From contig JBIKZA010000058.1 of NCBI GenBank assembly GCA_044354975.1, positions 1 to 15,099 of the forward strand: a stretch of DNA of 15,099 nucleotides, in the 5' to 3' direction. The notes under the pieces were generated by a model that did no database searches, was not told the origin of the DNA, and worked only from the letters and a program-made list of their open reading frames with translations. Below, in pieces: positions 15,008 to 15,099 of this stretch (positions are counted from its first letter, which is position 1; each line of letters starts with the position of its first letter). The DNA is from CAIZGX01 sp044354975 (GTDB lineage: Bacteria > Bacteroidota > Bacteroidia > Flavobacteriales_D > Sanyastnellaceae). The translations under genes and the position numbers were made by a program.

Positions 15008-15099
15008 TTAGTTCATGGGTTCATCAAGAATGTCTACAAACTCTACAGCGTGAGATTCCATGGTGTTCACCAATCTTCCAATGCGTGTTACCAAAGTGT
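15008..15099 (-). CDS. exbB: C-terminus of an ExbB/TolQ/MotA-type proton channel (partial)
   Basis: The last 92 bases on the minus strand are an open frame encoding 29 residues, TLVTRIGRLVNTMESHAVEF followed by VDILDEPMN, then TAA. The rest of the gene lies outside the window. The amphipathic helical tail with VNTMESHAVEFVD resembles the cytoplasmic C-terminal end of ExbB/TolQ channel proteins. The position, 11 nt ahead of exbD and in the same direction, is where exbB is expected. The identification depends more on this context than on the short sequence. Confidence 0.7.
   Translation of the reverse strand, partial: TLVTRIGRLVNTMESHAVEFVDILDEPMN

Noticed and set aside
1..15099. Mobile element, prophage, tRNA, CRISPR or defence island
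   Set aside because: All strong frames are core metabolic, respiratory, repair or transport genes with even composition; no transposase, integrase, terminal repeats or tRNA-like fold was seen.

Overview
This window is chromosomal DNA of a Bacteroidota bacterium, most likely a member of the Flavobacteriales. The evidence is a respiratory operon of the alternative complex III (ACIII) kind with the Bacteroidota subunit forms: ActB as a molybdopterin-like/FeS fusion, DUF3341 ActD and lipoprotein ActE. CoxA also has a His-rich N-terminus, starts are often not preceded by a clear Shine-Dalgarno, and exbB-exbD-tonB sits beside folC. Genus cannot be set from the sequence alone. Nearly every base is coding, and no gap exceeds about 30 nt.

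Region 1 (2-9954, + strand) is a seven-gene respiratory operon in the order actB (5' end cut off), actC, actD, actE, actF, coxB, coxA. ACIII oxidises membrane quinol through ActC and ActB and passes electrons through its haem subunits. ActE is one; the multihaem ActA is expected just upstream but is not in the window. The aa3-type oxidase then uses the CuA site of CoxB and the haem a and haem a3/CuB sites of CoxA to reduce O2. Encoding both complexes in one operon fits the known ACIII-aa3 supercomplex of flavobacteria. No oxidase subunit III gene follows coxA. A strong intrinsic terminator (9974-10010) lies just after coxA.

Region 2 (9954/9996-12594, + strand) is a compact three-gene set: an unrecognised exported, probably beta-rich outer-membrane protein, then ruvB (Holliday-junction motor) and queG (epoxyqueuosine reductase for tRNA modification). 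The likely start codon of the first gene lies inside the 3' arm of the terminator hairpin, the most unusual local arrangement in the window.

Region 3 (12591-15099, - strand) reads towards region 2. In transcription order it holds the C-terminus of an ExbB/TolQ-type proton channel, exbD, a TonB-like energy transducer with glycine-rich linkers, and folC. The first three should form an inner-membrane motor that powers outer-membrane transport. folC and queG converge and overlap by 4 nt at their stop codons.

I found no mobile element, CRISPR array, tRNA, rRNA or phage gene. The region looks like conserved core genome, not an accessory island. The points worth a second look are within-gene or junction features: the terminator/start overlap, a dockerin-like calcium loop in ActB, an Ala/Val/Pro linker in ActB, a charged helical insertion and a Glu-to-Lys change in CoxB, and the Gly-rich TonB linker. 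I did not find evidence for a wholly new system.
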